DNA of 64,000 bases from an uncultured Gammaproteobacteria bacterium (GCA_947259885.1 CAMYNW010000014.1:35496-99495), one strand, 5' to 3'. Shown: positions 17,250 through 27,845, numbered from the stretch's first letter. Notes: a model not told the origin generated them from the letters alone. Numbers and translations: made by a program.

Positions 17250-17951
17250 ATGAAAACGGCAATGATTTTGGCTGCCGGGCGAGGACAAAGGCTGCGACCG
17301 CTCACGGATACAACTCCAAAGCCGTTAATCAAAGTTGGGTCGCGTTCATTGGTGGAGCATCACCTTCGAGCCCTGAAAGAGGCGGGGTTCACTGAAATTG
17401 TGATTAACCTTTGCCATCTCGGCGAAAAAATTAGTAAATATCTTGGTGATGGCGAGCGATTTGGCGTCAAAATCAGTTATTCCTGGGAACCTCCCGGTGC
17501 GCTCGAAACGGCAGGTGGCATTCGGCATGCTCTAGAATTACTCGATACGGATCAGTTTTTAGTGGTGAATGGAGATATTCGATGTGATTTAGCGTTTGAG
17601 AATCTCACCCTGCCAGACGATTCTGCCATGCATTTAGTTCTGGTACCTAATCCTGCAGATCATATTGAGGGTGATTTCAGTTTAGACTCTGCATTTTCGC
17701 CAGCACGTCTTTGTATCCAAAACCCGGACGGTCCAACCTACACATTCTCTGGAATCGGCATCTATAAAAGATCTGTTTTTCAGGGCTTGTTAGACCGGGT
17801 CCAGCCCCTGGCTCCTATTATTGCGCAAAACATCAAACTCAATCTGGCTACCGCTGAGATCTACCAAGGACACTGGTTTGATATTGGCACTGCAGAGCGA
17901 CTTGCGAAAGCGCGTGAAGCTGAACCGGTTCAGTCGATTGAATCCCATTGA
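17250..17951 (+). CDS. murU: N-acetylmuramate alpha-1-phosphate uridylyltransferase MurU-like nucleotidyltransferase
   Basis: A 233-residue sugar-phosphate nucleotidyltransferase with the N-terminal signature MILAAGRGQRLRPLTD and the TPKPLIKVG loop, and with FLVVNGDIRCD near residue 105 supplying a metal-binding Asp. MurU turns MurNAc-1-phosphate into UDP-MurNAc in the peptidoglycan recycling route that bypasses MurA. The position next to lptD-surA is where pseudomonads have amgK-murU; no amgK kinase is present here. The start at 17250 matches the family N-terminus; ATGs at 17232 and 17202 are also in frame. Its last 22 bp overlap the convergent lipB gene. A mannose-1-phosphate guanylyltransferase is the alternative. 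Confidence 0.8.
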   Translation: MKTAMILAAGRGQRLRPLTDTTPKPLIKVGSRSLVEHHLRALKEAGFTEIVINLCHLGEKISKYLGDGERFGVKISYSWEPPGALETAGGIRHALELLDTDQFLVVNGDIRCDLAFENLTLPDDSAMHLVLVPNPADHIEGDFSLDSAFSPARLCIQNPDGPTYTFSGIGIYKRSVFQGLLDRVQPLAPIIAQNIKLNLATAEIYQGHWFDIGTAERLAKAREAEPVQSIESH

Positions 17952-18556
17952 AACTGCTTTTGCATTGTGTCAATTAAATCGTCACCAACTTGACGAATGT
18001 TGTGGTGTATTCCTAAATCAGTGAGCTGTGTAACCGTCATTCCCGGATATCCACACGGGTCAATCAACTGAAATGGTGTGAGATCCATGTCCACGTTGAG
18101 GCTTAGTCCATGAAAGCACTTGCCGTTGCGGATTCGCAGGCCAAGGGCGGCAATTTTAGCGCTATTGACGTATACCCCAGGAGCACCTTGCCTTCGTTCA
18201 CTTAAAAGTCCATAACTACCTAACAATTGGATAATCGCCTGTTCCACATGGTTGACTAATGATTTTGGACCAATCCCAAGGCGTTTAATATCGAACAGTA
18301 GATAAGCAATTAATTGCCCTGGCCCGTGATAGCTGATCTGACCCCCACGACTGCTCTTTACCACCGGAATACCGGTCGGATTTGTGCGCGGCTGTTGGTT
18401 ACAACTAGTTCCTTGTGTGAAAACAGGATGGTGTTGCAATAACCACAGCTCATCGTCGGTGTCTTTGGTGCGACCGTCGGTGAATGCAAGCATTTCATTG
18501 GCCACCTGAACATAGTCTCGAAAGCCGCTCCTGCGAATTCTGCAGGACTTGTTCAT
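17930..18556 (-). CDS. lipB: Octanoyl-ACP:protein octanoyltransferase LipB
   Basis: A 208-residue protein with the LipB signatures GGQISYHGPGQLIAY (71-85), the catalytic Lys134 in SAKIAALGLRI, and the catalytic Cys168 in DPCGYPGMTVTQL. It moves octanoate from acyl carrier protein to lipoyl domains, the first step of lipoate synthesis. The start overlaps the end of the ybeD-like gene by 4 bp, so the two are co-translated. lipA, which usually follows lipB, is absent: the 3' end overlaps murU instead. Confidence 0.95.
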   Translation of the reverse strand: MNKSCRIRRSGFRDYVQVANEMLAFTDGRTKDTDDELWLLQHHPVFTQGTSCNQQPRTNPTGIPVVKSSRGGQISYHGPGQLIAYLLFDIKRLGIGPKSLVNHVEQAIIQLLGSYGLLSERRQGAPGVYVNSAKIAALGLRIRNGKCFHGLSLNVDMDLTPFQLIDPCGYPGMTVTQLTDLGIHHNIRQVGDDLIDTMQKQFQWDSID

Positions 18557-18894
18557 ATCACCATTAAAATATCCGGATGCTCGGTGAGAGTGACGAATAC
18601 TTTATCAAGTTCCGGTCGGTTATCAGCACGAACTCTGCAGCTGAGTGAATGATAATTACCCTTTGCGCTTTCCTTTATTCGAATTGACTCAACCTGATCC
18701 GGTTTTAAATGCAGTTCAAGCAGCTGACGGATTTGTTGTTCGAGTCGATCGCCTGCTCGGGCGAATACCTTTATATCCACCTGACAAGGGAACGTCATGC
18801 CCTCGGTATCAGTATCTGTTGAAATCAATGATCGGGGGGGCGTGTTGACGATTAAAACAAACGTTTTACAGAGTCCAACAGCTTCGACCACCAC
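18553..18894 (-). CDS. ybeD: YbeD-like DUF493 family protein
   Basis: A small DUF493 protein; the family has a ferredoxin-like alpha/beta fold resembling ACT-type regulatory domains. The diagnostic segment SAKGNYHSLSCRV is present near residue 80. The role is unknown, though the gene almost always lies between dacA/dacC and lipB. The GTG at 18894 was chosen because GAGGG lies 6 nt upstream; it starts inside the dacC coding region. A TTG at 18828 would give 91 residues, closer to the 87 of E. coli YbeD. The true start is uncertain. Confidence 0.8.
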   Translation of the reverse strand: MVVEAVGLCKTFVLIVNTPPRSLISTDTDTEGMTFPCQVDIKVFARAGDRLEQQIRQLLELHLKPDQVESIRIKESAKGNYHSLSCRVRADNRPELDKVFVTLTEHPDILMVI

Positions 18895-20123
18895 GGTCCC
18901 TCGATATAATCATCGTCGACATATAATCTCTGCTCGAGCAGCGGCTCACCGCCATACTTGACCACGATCAAGCCTGCATCTGAACCTTTCTCGAGTGGGG
19001 CCTCTAGGCTCTCTGGTATATCGAGTGCCGCCGAGAGGTTGTCTTTCTGGCCTTTAGGAAACACCAGACCTAAATGTCGATTCACGCTTAGACTTGCTTC
19101 GCTGACATCCCCCATCCAGAGCGGAACCGAGGTCACTTCATTACCAGGGGAGTAAAGGAGCAACCCATCATAGGCGGCATAACCGTATTGTAACAATGAC
19201 TGCACAGCATCAGCCCGCTGTTTTCGACTGTCGGCACCAGTGACAATAGCCATCAGCCGCATATCGTCTCTCTTCGCAGTTCCGACTAGACAATAACCGG
19301 CAGCTTTAGTGTATCCCGTTTTGAGACCATCAACACTTGGATCCCTCCATAACAGAGAGTTGCGATTCTTCTGTGTGATATCGTTGTAGGTGAATTCTCT
19401 ATTTGAATACAGCGTAAACAAATCAGGAAAATTACGGATTAAGGCTCGTCCTAAAATAATAATATCTTCAGCGGTTGAATAGTGATCGGGATCGGGCAGA
19501 CCATTACTGTTCGTGAAGTGAGAATTAACCATTCCGAGTTCCGCGGCTTTGTGGTTCATACGCACTGTAAATCCCTCTTCACTGCCACCGAGGTGCTCGG
19601 CGAGTGCTACTGAAGCGTCGTTACCGGATTGAATGATTAATCCCTTTAGGAGACTTTCTACCTCGACGCGGGTATCGACCTGTATGAACATTCTTGAGCC
19701 ACCTGTTTTCCACGCCTTTTTACTGACATAAACCTGATCTGTCAGCTTTATTTCTCCCTTGGTTAGAGCTTCAAATACCAGAAAGCTGGTCATCAGCTTA
19801 GTCAGGCTGGCGGGTTCAATTCGCAGGTTGCGATTTTCGCTGCCGAGTATCCAGCCGCTTTCGAAATCGATCAACATCCATGATTTCGCGGCTATTTCCG
19901 GCGTTGGCACTACCGATTTAACCGAACCAGGAATTTCAGCCAGTCCGCCAGGACTTGGGTTGGACGCTACCGTGCCAGTGGTCTGGGCAAAAACATCGGT
20001 GCCGATGTTTACGGATACCAAAGGTAATGCTGTCAACATTACCAATAGAACGGAGAAAGCGTGCAGAAAGTGTTTCAATGTGGTTTTTATGGCGTTGTTT
20101 CCGAGAAAATTATACCGATTCAA
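18852..20123 (-). CDS. dacC: D-alanyl-D-alanine carboxypeptidase (PBP5/PBP6 family)
   Basis: A 423-residue low-molecular-mass penicillin-binding protein. It has a signal peptide (hydrophobic core about 20-37, cleavage near VFA-QT), then the active-site motifs S106-LT-K109, S166-G-N168 and K268-T-G. A C-terminal PBP5-type beta domain follows, and an amphipathic helix (WWSKLLDSVKRLF) anchors it to the inner membrane. It trims the terminal D-Ala from peptidoglycan pentapeptides. The start at 20123 is TTG; another TTG at 20075 would also leave a good signal peptide. A possible promoter, TTGTCA-N17-TATACC, lies at 20154-20126 and would favour the shorter form. Whether it corresponds to DacA or DacC of E. 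coli cannot be decided. Confidence 0.94.
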   Translation of the reverse strand: MNRYNFLGNNAIKTTLKHFLHAFSVLLVMLTALPLVSVNIGTDVFAQTTGTVASNPSPGGLAEIPGSVKSVVPTPEIAAKSWMLIDFESGWILGSENRNLRIEPASLTKLMTSFLVFEALTKGEIKLTDQVYVSKKAWKTGGSRMFIQVDTRVEVESLLKGLIIQSGNDASVALAEHLGGSEEGFTVRMNHKAAELGMVNSHFTNSNGLPDPDHYSTAEDIIILGRALIRNFPDLFTLYSNREFTYNDITQKNRNSLLWRDPSVDGLKTGYTKAAGYCLVGTAKRDDMRLMAIVTGADSRKQRADAVQSLLQYGYAAYDGLLLYSPGNEVTSVPLWMGDVSEASLSVNRHLGLVFPKGQKDNLSAALDIPESLEAPLEKGSDAGLIVVKYGGEPLLEQRLYVDDDYIEGPWWSKLLDSVKRLF

Positions 20124-20272
20124 ACGGTATATTGTACTGGCAATAACATGACAAATTTTTAGCCGGCATTACATCATTACGTAGTCATTCAGCGACAGTA
20201 GCTCGGGTAAGTTGATTAATCATAAGTGACGACCCCTCGCAGGTGGTCGCAGACTTCATTTCGCCATGGCAC

Positions 20273-21160
20273 TTAAATTTCCTTAAGCTGGATATTTTCA
20301 CCTGTCAAAAGTTGCAGTGCTGCTTTTGCACTTTCCGCTGCGGAACGCTCAGGAAAGGGCCCCGCGATGACTCGATACGGTGAGCCATTCTGCGCAAGTT
20401 CCTGATCAGATTCAGGTCTGACAGGATACCCGTTCTGCCGTAGCTGTTTACGAAGATCTAGTGCGTTCGCTAGTTCGGAGAAGGCCCCAATTTGCAGGGC
20501 AAATCCACCGTGTGCGGATTGAATACCTGTGCCTGCCGTACCCGTATATTTTTGCCGTGGCGCCTGAGTAACTGCTGCAACCTGGGGATCTAGTGCCACC
20601 ACTTCTACCCGGCCCGTCCCAGCGCCGCTTATCCCTAATTTCCATGCTGCGGCATAGGAAAGATCGATCAATCTATTGTGCAAGAATGGGCCACGATCGT
20701 TGACTTTGACAACAACCGTTCTGCCATTGTCGAGATTGGTGACTCTAGCAAAGCTGGGTATTGGTAATATAGTGTGTGCGGCACTCATTGCAAACATGTC
20801 ATAAGGCTCCCCACTTGATGTGCGGCGTCCATGGAACTTTTTGCCGTACCATGATGCGGTGCCGCGCGCTGTATAACCTCGCGCATCAGCCATTGGTCGA
20901 TAAGTCTTTCCAAGGGCTTGGTATGGTTTGTTGCCTGTTTTGCTGAGCGGTAACTTAACCGGTACTGCATCCGGTACGCTCGACAAGTCTTTATCGATAT
21001 TTGTTGGGGGCCTGTCTCCGCCGTAAAATCCACCCGGGGTGCTGGGGCGGACATCTTTACCTTGACACCCCGCAAGCGACAAGCATATCGCTACAATCTT
21101 TAGCCAGTGCATGCAGTCGAAATGCTTTTGACGTTTGGCCGTCCTTAATCGCACCGACAT
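20273..21160 (-). CDS. rlpA: Septal ring lytic transglycosylase RlpA (lipoprotein)
   Basis: A 295-residue lipoprotein with a basic n-region and the lipobox LAGC (Cys at about residue 32). A double-psi beta-barrel domain (about 95-185) contains GTASWYG and the catalytic-Asp segment VKVNDRGPF, and a C-terminal SPOR domain (about 215-290) binds denuded septal glycan. It cleaves peptidoglycan strands without stem peptides at division sites. The ATG at 21160 was chosen because AGGG lies 8 nt upstream, only just past the mltB stop at 21165; the longer reading frame upstream lies inside mltB. Confidence 0.93.
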   Translation of the reverse strand: MSVRLRTAKRQKHFDCMHWLKIVAICLSLAGCQGKDVRPSTPGGFYGGDRPPTNIDKDLSSVPDAVPVKLPLSKTGNKPYQALGKTYRPMADARGYTARGTASWYGKKFHGRRTSSGEPYDMFAMSAAHTILPIPSFARVTNLDNGRTVVVKVNDRGPFLHNRLIDLSYAAAWKLGISGAGTGRVEVVALDPQVAAVTQAPRQKYTGTAGTGIQSAHGGFALQIGAFSELANALDLRKQLRQNGYPVRPESDQELAQNGSPYRVIAGPFPERSAAESAKAALQLLTGENIQLKEI

Positions 21161-21164
21161 TTGT

Positions 21165-22160
21165 TCAACCCTGTTGCTGATATCGAGCCCCAATCTGCAG
21201 CGATAACTCTGTGACCGCCATTGCATAGTTAATGCTGGGGTTGTAACGAGTAATTGCGTAGAAGTTTCTAAATCCCACAAAATAGCTTTTTCCTTGTTTC
21301 TGCGTCAGGGCAAGTAAAGCAACTTTCTTACTTGCGCCTCGAGAGTCAAAATCGACTTCCAAAGCGATGAGTTCTTGCGCTTTGATATTTGGCTTGGCAC
21401 GCTTGCTGATACGTTCTTTGGCCGCATCAGACAAGTTGGAGTTAACCGACGCGAATATGCTCTGCCCACGTCGCCATCCATGTTCATTCAGGTAGTTCGC
21501 AACGCTGCCGATGGCATCTTCCATTTCATTCACAAGGTCTCGTTTGCCGTTACCATTAAAGTCAACAGAATACGCTTTGTAGCTCGTTGGCATGAATTGT
21601 GGAATTCCAATAGCACCCGCATACGAGCCTAGGACAGTATCTGGCGCAATGTTTTCGTTTCGCGTGGTGTTGAGAAATGTTCTAAGCTCAGAACCGAAGA
21701 ATTCACTGCGGCGAGGAAAGTCTGCGGTCAGCGTCACCAGACTATCAAGGACACGCCGATCTCCCATACGTGTACCGTAATGAGTTTCAACACCAATCAA
21801 GGAAACAATCACTGCAGCTGGGACGCCATATTCTTTTTCGGCCGCGTCAAGTATCTCTTTATTCTGCTGCCAGAATTCAACACCCTTATCTATCCTTGCC
21901 TGGTTAATGAATATTTCTCGGTACTTATGCCAGGGCAATGCCTCATATTGGCGGTTCATCAGTTCGATTGTTTTCTGATCAACTTTTGCACCGGACAATA
22001 CTGACAACAATTGGTCTTTCGGGTAACCGTCCTGCTTGGTCATGGTTTGAACCAGTTCCATCAGGGCAGGATAATTGTTTACCTCAAGGGCGGAAGCTGA
22101 TCCCGGCAGGCAAGTAAAAACGTAAACTACTAATGCATTAATGGGTGTGTTATTTATCAT
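21165..22160 (-). CDS. mltB: Lytic murein transglycosylase B
   Basis: A 331-residue MltB-family protein with a signal-like N-terminus (about 1-24). The catalytic Glu125 is in LIGVETHYGTRMG, and GSYAGAIGIPQFMPTSY is the usual substrate-cleft segment near residue 180. It cleaves the MurNAc-GlcNAc bond of peptidoglycan to form 1,6-anhydro ends. The N-terminus has a single Cys (FTCLPGSASA) but no proper lipobox, so it may be soluble periplasmic rather than lipid-anchored. It overlaps the rodA stop by 4 bp (ATGA) and so is translationally coupled to it. Confidence 0.94.
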   Translation of the reverse strand: MINNTPINALVVYVFTCLPGSASALEVNNYPALMELVQTMTKQDGYPKDQLLSVLSGAKVDQKTIELMNRQYEALPWHKYREIFINQARIDKGVEFWQQNKEILDAAEKEYGVPAAVIVSLIGVETHYGTRMGDRRVLDSLVTLTADFPRRSEFFGSELRTFLNTTRNENIAPDTVLGSYAGAIGIPQFMPTSYKAYSVDFNGNGKRDLVNEMEDAIGSVANYLNEHGWRRGQSIFASVNSNLSDAAKERISKRAKPNIKAQELIALEVDFDSRGASKKVALLALTQKQGKSYFVGFRNFYAITRYNPSINYAMAVTELSLQIGARYQQQG

Positions 22161-23275
22161 CTCGACAGTGCCCTTTTGTCGCTGTGAATACTCATCAGCA
22201 TGCCAAAGCCAATCATTAGGGTAACCATCGAAGTGCCGCCATAGCTAATCAATGGTAGCGGTATTCCCACAACAGGCAGGATACCTGAAACCATGCCGAT
22301 ATTGACAAATACATAAAGGAAGAAAGTAACAGACAACGCCCCTGCCAATAATCTTGAATATGTCCCGCGTGCATAGAATGCAATCATTAATCCGCGAAAT
22401 ACCAGAAACAGATAAAGGCACAGCAATAACAGCACGCCGACCAGTCCAAACTCCTCTGCGTATACTGCGAAAATAAAATCTGTCGAACGCTCAGGAATAA
22501 ATTCTAGTTGTGATTGCGTGCCGCCGAGCCACCCTTTTCCGCTGACCCCACCTGATCCGATTGCGATAATTGATTGAATGGTATGGTAACCCGCTCCTAA
22601 TGGATCCGCCCATGGATCAAACAACGTCAGAATGCGTCTTTGCTGGTAAGGGTGCAGTACAAAAAACCATAGCAGCGGCGCTATGGCTCCGAGGATTGCG
22701 CACACGCCCGCAATCAATTTCCAACCGATTCCCGCGAGAAAGATTACAATTACACCGGTAGATGCAATCAGAATGGCGGTGCCAAGATCCGGTTGCAGCA
22801 CTACTAGGATCGTGGGCAACAGTACGATACAAATTGAAACGATCAAATAAGGAATTCTGGGTGGCAGATTGGATCTGGTCATGACCCATGCCACCATCAT
22901 TGGCACAGCCAGCTTCATAATTTCGGCGGGTTGAAAACGAAATACGCCAAGATCAAGCCATCGCTGCGCGCCTTTACCAATGAAACCAAAGGCCAGTACG
23001 ATAAACAAAAGAACCAATCCGAAGCCATATATATAGGGAGACCACCGCATCAGTGTCTGAGGTGAAATGCGGCTGAAAATCAACATCAGAACCAGAGCGA
23101 ACGCGATGCGCAGGGATTGTCTGATTAACAGCGCCGTGCTTTCGCCACCGGCACTATAAATAACTACCAGGCTAAGTAAAAGTGTCATCAGAACTGCAGC
23201 GACCAGAGGCAGGTCCAGGGGCAGCGCTGAATCTGCCCGGTTGATGCTTCGTGTTGTGCCTGTCCAGCTCATCAT
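22157..23275 (-). CDS. rodA: Rod-shape peptidoglycan glycosyltransferase RodA
   Basis: A 372-residue SEDS-family polytopic membrane protein with about ten transmembrane helices. It polymerises lipid II in the elongasome together with PBP2. The large periplasmic-loop motif EFIPERSTDFIFAVYAEEFG and the earlier GKGAQRWLDLGVFRFQPAE are diagnostic. It is 5 bp downstream of mrdA on the same strand, so synthase and transpeptidase are co-transcribed. Two Met codons start the protein; either could be used. Confidence 0.96.
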   Translation of the reverse strand: MMSWTGTTRSINRADSALPLDLPLVAAVLMTLLLSLVVIYSAGGESTALLIRQSLRIAFALVLMLIFSRISPQTLMRWSPYIYGFGLVLLFIVLAFGFIGKGAQRWLDLGVFRFQPAEIMKLAVPMMVAWVMTRSNLPPRIPYLIVSICIVLLPTILVVLQPDLGTAILIASTGVIVIFLAGIGWKLIAGVCAILGAIAPLLWFFVLHPYQQRRILTLFDPWADPLGAGYHTIQSIIAIGSGGVSGKGWLGGTQSQLEFIPERSTDFIFAVYAEEFGLVGVLLLLCLYLFLVFRGLMIAFYARGTYSRLLAGALSVTFFLYVFVNIGMVSGILPVVGIPLPLISYGGTSMVTLMIGFGMLMSIHSDKRALSR

Positions 23276-23280
23276 GATTG

Positions 23281-25185
23281 CTATCCGGATTCCCTGGTAT
23301 CAGCGCGGTTATTTACCAGTTTCCGTGTCTCTGCTTGCTCCGGAAACATGTCCAATCTATCCAATAGATAGTAGTCAATTAGTTTGCGCGCGATCGGGGC
23401 AGCGGTTCGACTGCCGCTACCAGCATGCTCAATCACCACTGCGATCGCAATTTTTGGATTATCAAGAGGCGCAAAGCCGACAAATAGTGAATGATCCCGA
23501 AACTTCTTCTCGGTATCTTTTTCCCGATAGGTTTCATTCTGGGCAATACTCTTGACTTGGGCGGTTCCCGTTTTTCCAGCCATTTCGTAGCGAATATTTT
23601 TGTTGATTCGTCTCGCGGTTCCCTTCTTACCGTGGACAACATCATGCATAGCGTTGATCACCAGGTCATATGCTCTTTCGTTACCGGTTTCGATAAATCC
23701 AGTTACTCTAGGCGGAATGTCTTCCCGGGTTTGGCTTTGTGGATTTTCTATTGCGGTCAAGAATCGTGGAGTAACCTGTTTGCCGCGATTGGCAAGTGTT
23801 GCAGTCGCGGCTGCAAGTTGAAGTGGTGTAACTAACATGTAGCCTTGACCAATACCAGTAATAATTGTTTCTCCTGGGTACCAGGGCTGCCCCCGAGCCT
23901 CAAGTTTCCACTTCTTTGACGGCATTAGTCCGCTTGGTTCTCCCAACAAGTCGATACCTGAAGGCTTGCCGAAGCCGAACCGACTCATGCCTTCGTGCAT
24001 TAGGTCTATCCCGAGTCGCTTGGCAAGGCGGTAGAAATACACATCGCAGGACTGCACTATCGCATTGTGACCGTCGACAGTCCCATGCCCGGATTTTTTC
24101 CAGTCACGATAACGGTGCCTGTATCCGGGAAGCCGGTAATAACCGCCACAAAAGATCGAATTATCATGGTTGACACCGTTTTCCATTCCGACCAGAGCCA
24201 TAAACCCCTTGATGGTCGAGCCTGGTGCATAGCGGCCATAGAGTGATCGATTCAGTAATGGACGTTCTTCGGAGGCGCGTAATACCGAGTAGTCTTTCTT
24301 ACTGATGCCGTTGACGAATGGATTAGGGTCGTATCCTGGGACGCTGGCAAACGCCAGAACGTCACCGGTCTGCGGCTCTATGGCTACTACCGAGCCTTCG
24401 TAACCCTCAAGCGCTTCAACGCTCTTTCGCTGCAATGGAGTATCCAGGCTCAGGTGGATCGTTTTACCGGCGTCCGAAGCTATCTGCTCTAGACTCCGAA
24501 TAACTTTTCCGTGCGCATTTGTCTCCACTCGCTCATATCCGGATCTACCAAGTAGAGTCGATTCATAGAAAGCTTCAATACCGCTTCTACCGATGTACTC
24601 AAGTCCTCGATACTTCTTGTTATCAATCTGTTCTAGATCGTCAACACTGATACGCCCGACGTATCCGACTACGTGAGCGGTGAGATCTCCTTGAGTGTAA
24701 TTCCGCTGCAGTCGAGCTTTAAGCTCAGCGCCAGAGTAACGATGCAGGTTTACCGCAAGTCGTGAAGCTTCTCTTTCGCTCAGGTTGGCGCGCAATGTTT
24801 GTCGCTCAAAAGAAGGACGACGGCGGAGCAAAGTGCGAAACCGTTCGAGATCCTCATCCGTCAGTTTTACAAGTCGGCCTAATTGATCCAGAAGTTTGTC
24901 CATATCAGGAACCTTGTCCGGCAAAATCTCAAGATTGTAGACGCGAAAGTTCTGGGCCAGGATAACTCCGTTACGGTCGTAGATCAGACCTCGCACTGGC
25001 GGCAACGGTACCAGGTCAACGCGATTATCCTGCGCTAACTTGTAAAAGCGCAGGTGCTCAGTGATTTGCAGATAACCGATTCTAAGAACAAGCAGCAACG
25101 AAAGAAAAACGACAATGCCGAAAGTCAGCACGATCCTGTTGTGCACGATGCGGCTCTCCAGCAGATAGTTTCTTACCGGAATCAT
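23281..25185 (-). CDS. mrdA: Penicillin-binding protein 2 (elongasome transpeptidase)
   Basis: A 634-residue class B penicillin-binding protein with one N-terminal transmembrane helix (about 18-38), a pedestal/dimerisation domain (about 55-240) and a transpeptidase domain. The catalytic Ser is in PGSTIKGF near residue 324, SCD near 379 and KTG near 537. It cross-links side-wall peptidoglycan with RodA. The ATG at 25185 (MIPVRNYLLE) was chosen because it lies 5 bp after the mreD stop and has AGGA upstream; the longer frame to 25227 overlaps mreD. Confidence 0.95.
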   Translation of the reverse strand: MIPVRNYLLESRIVHNRIVLTFGIVVFLSLLLVLRIGYLQITEHLRFYKLAQDNRVDLVPLPPVRGLIYDRNGVILAQNFRVYNLEILPDKVPDMDKLLDQLGRLVKLTDEDLERFRTLLRRRPSFERQTLRANLSEREASRLAVNLHRYSGAELKARLQRNYTQGDLTAHVVGYVGRISVDDLEQIDNKKYRGLEYIGRSGIEAFYESTLLGRSGYERVETNAHGKVIRSLEQIASDAGKTIHLSLDTPLQRKSVEALEGYEGSVVAIEPQTGDVLAFASVPGYDPNPFVNGISKKDYSVLRASEERPLLNRSLYGRYAPGSTIKGFMALVGMENGVNHDNSIFCGGYYRLPGYRHRYRDWKKSGHGTVDGHNAIVQSCDVYFYRLAKRLGIDLMHEGMSRFGFGKPSGIDLLGEPSGLMPSKKWKLEARGQPWYPGETIITGIGQGYMLVTPLQLAAATATLANRGKQVTPRFLTAIENPQSQTREDIPPRVTGFIETGNERAYDLVINAMHDVVHGKKGTARRINKNIRYEMAGKTGTAQVKSIAQNETYREKDTEKKFRDHSLFVGFAPLDNPKIAIAVVIEHAGSGSRTAAPIARKLIDYYLLDRLDMFPEQAETRKLVNNRADTRESG

Positions 25186-25189
25186 CGTT

Positions 25190-25696
25190 TCATCTGTCCT
25201 CAGCGATACCGCTTTGCTGCCGGGCATATCGAAGGATGGTATATACCACCGGCCAAACCAGGGCTGAAGTCAGGGCTGATTGCCAGAATATCAGACGCAT
25301 GTCGACATCGTTTGTAAGGTGAAAAACCCAATTCACGAATGCGATTTCCACAGCACTGATAATAAACACAATTATGCACTGTTGCCATAGGTGATACATT
25401 CTCAGCCTACGATGTGCGGTAACAGCGATCATCGCAACAAATGCCTTGGTGATCGCATGCAAGCCAAATAGAGTATGTAACAGAAGATCGACTAGGATTC
25501 CTGTGATCCAGCCGCTACCGACGCCGACCTTTTTTGGTGTCGCAAGGCACCAGTAAAACAATACCAGCGTGACCCAGTTCGGCACCGCGAAGAGCATCCA
25601 GTCAGGATACGGGAGCACCGTAAGCAGCATCGCTATTGCCAGCGACCCTGGTATCACCCACCGGTAGCCAGTAGCAGAGGATCTTCTGGAAATCAT
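25190..25696 (-). CDS. mreD: Rod shape-determining protein MreD
   Basis: A 168-residue inner-membrane protein with about five transmembrane helices and the family segment GSGWITGILVDLLLHTLFGLHAI in its first half. It links MreB/MreC to the elongasome. The ATG at 25696 overlaps the mreC stop (ATGA), typical of translational coupling; an ATG at 25723 would add nine residues. Membrane helices and operon position make the call, as MreD sequences diverge strongly. Confidence 0.92.
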   Translation of the reverse strand: MISRRSSATGYRWVIPGSLAIAMLLTVLPYPDWMLFAVPNWVTLVLFYWCLATPKKVGVGSGWITGILVDLLLHTLFGLHAITKAFVAMIAVTAHRRLRMYHLWQQCIIVFIISAVEIAFVNWVFHLTNDVDMRLIFWQSALTSALVWPVVYTILRYARQQSGIAEDR

Positions 25697-26517
25697 TCCG
25701 ATGCCAGACGTTCGTTGTCCCATACCAACAAAACCTGTTTGACAAAATCAATTCGAGCGGTAGTACGAGCATTAATGCTCAGAAACGCCGCATTGGCGTC
25801 AGTAATAATTTCAACTACTTCAGCAACTTTATATCCGGCTGGGAAACGGCCCCCCATTCCCGAGGTCACCAGGATGTCTCCCTTGCGAATATCCGCCAGT
25901 CTCGGTAGGTAGGGTACGCCGACCTCATCTGTCGCGCCCTGCCCCTGAACAATGGTGCGAAGCCCGTTACGCTGGACCTGAACCGGAATGCCGTGACTGC
26001 GATCAGTAACCAAGGTAACGACGCTTTGATTGAGATTAACTTCTGAAACCTGGCCCAACACCCCATCAGGTGCGATTACCGGTTGGCCGATAAACACGCC
26101 TGACTCGGCACCACGATTAATGAGAATGCGATGGCTGTATGGATCTAGTCCTGTGTTCACAATGCTGGCAAGAATGACCTGATCTTCTGAACGTTGGGCA
26201 GCCGCTAGAAGTCGTGATAGTCGGCTGTTTTCTGCAACCAGCGCATCATATCTCTGGAGATGGCTTTCCAGTTTGAGTTGTTTTTTTCTCAGTTCTTCTA
26301 GCTCGCGATAGACCGAATCGTCCGGGTAATAGGAGCGAACTTTGGTGACTACGCTACCTGGCAACTCTCCGACAGCGTGAAATGGTAAAGTTAATAGAGA
26401 AGCCATCGATCTTACCGCGCGAAGGTTGTCACTTCGATGATCTACAATCATCAAGCCTACGGATAGCAGTATCAGAAAAAGAAACCGGTAGAGAGTGCTT
26501 ATTTGGAGCAGATTCAT
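25693..26517 (-). CDS. mreC: Rod shape-determining protein MreC
   Basis: A 274-residue protein with an N-terminal transmembrane segment (about 10-26), a coiled coil (about 65-100, rich in E, L, K and R), and a periplasmic beta-barrel domain containing VIAPDGVLGQV and LVTSGMGGRFPAGYKVA. MreC activates PBP2 and scaffolds the elongasome. It is separated from mreB by about 115 bp in which I see no gene. The length is shorter than E. coli MreC (367 residues) because the C-terminal extension is missing. Confidence 0.95.
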   Translation of the reverse strand: MNLLQISTLYRFLFLILLSVGLMIVDHRSDNLRAVRSMASLLTLPFHAVGELPGSVVTKVRSYYPDDSVYRELEELRKKQLKLESHLQRYDALVAENSRLSRLLAAAQRSEDQVILASIVNTGLDPYSHRILINRGAESGVFIGQPVIAPDGVLGQVSEVNLNQSVVTLVTDRSHGIPVQVQRNGLRTIVQGQGATDEVGVPYLPRLADIRKGDILVTSGMGGRFPAGYKVAEVVEIITDANAAFLSINARTTARIDFVKQVLLVWDNERLASE

Positions 26518-26631
26518 CGCACAGAGTATATTGAAACTGCAGGGACAGCGGTGCCTTTGTTGATTGTGGCGTTATTCGCTGTTGCTTCCAATTATCTTAA
26601 ATTATGCGGACGGCATATGAATTGATCTTGA

Positions 26632-27732
<1,101 letters not shown>

Positions 27733-27845
27733 TTAACAACCGAGCCCGTACTATTCAACAGCACAAAGCTATGGTAAGTTGCTGCGGAATTAATGTTAAC
27801 CAGCGTTTCTTCAACGATCTATAGTCCCTTTCCGAAATCGAAATC

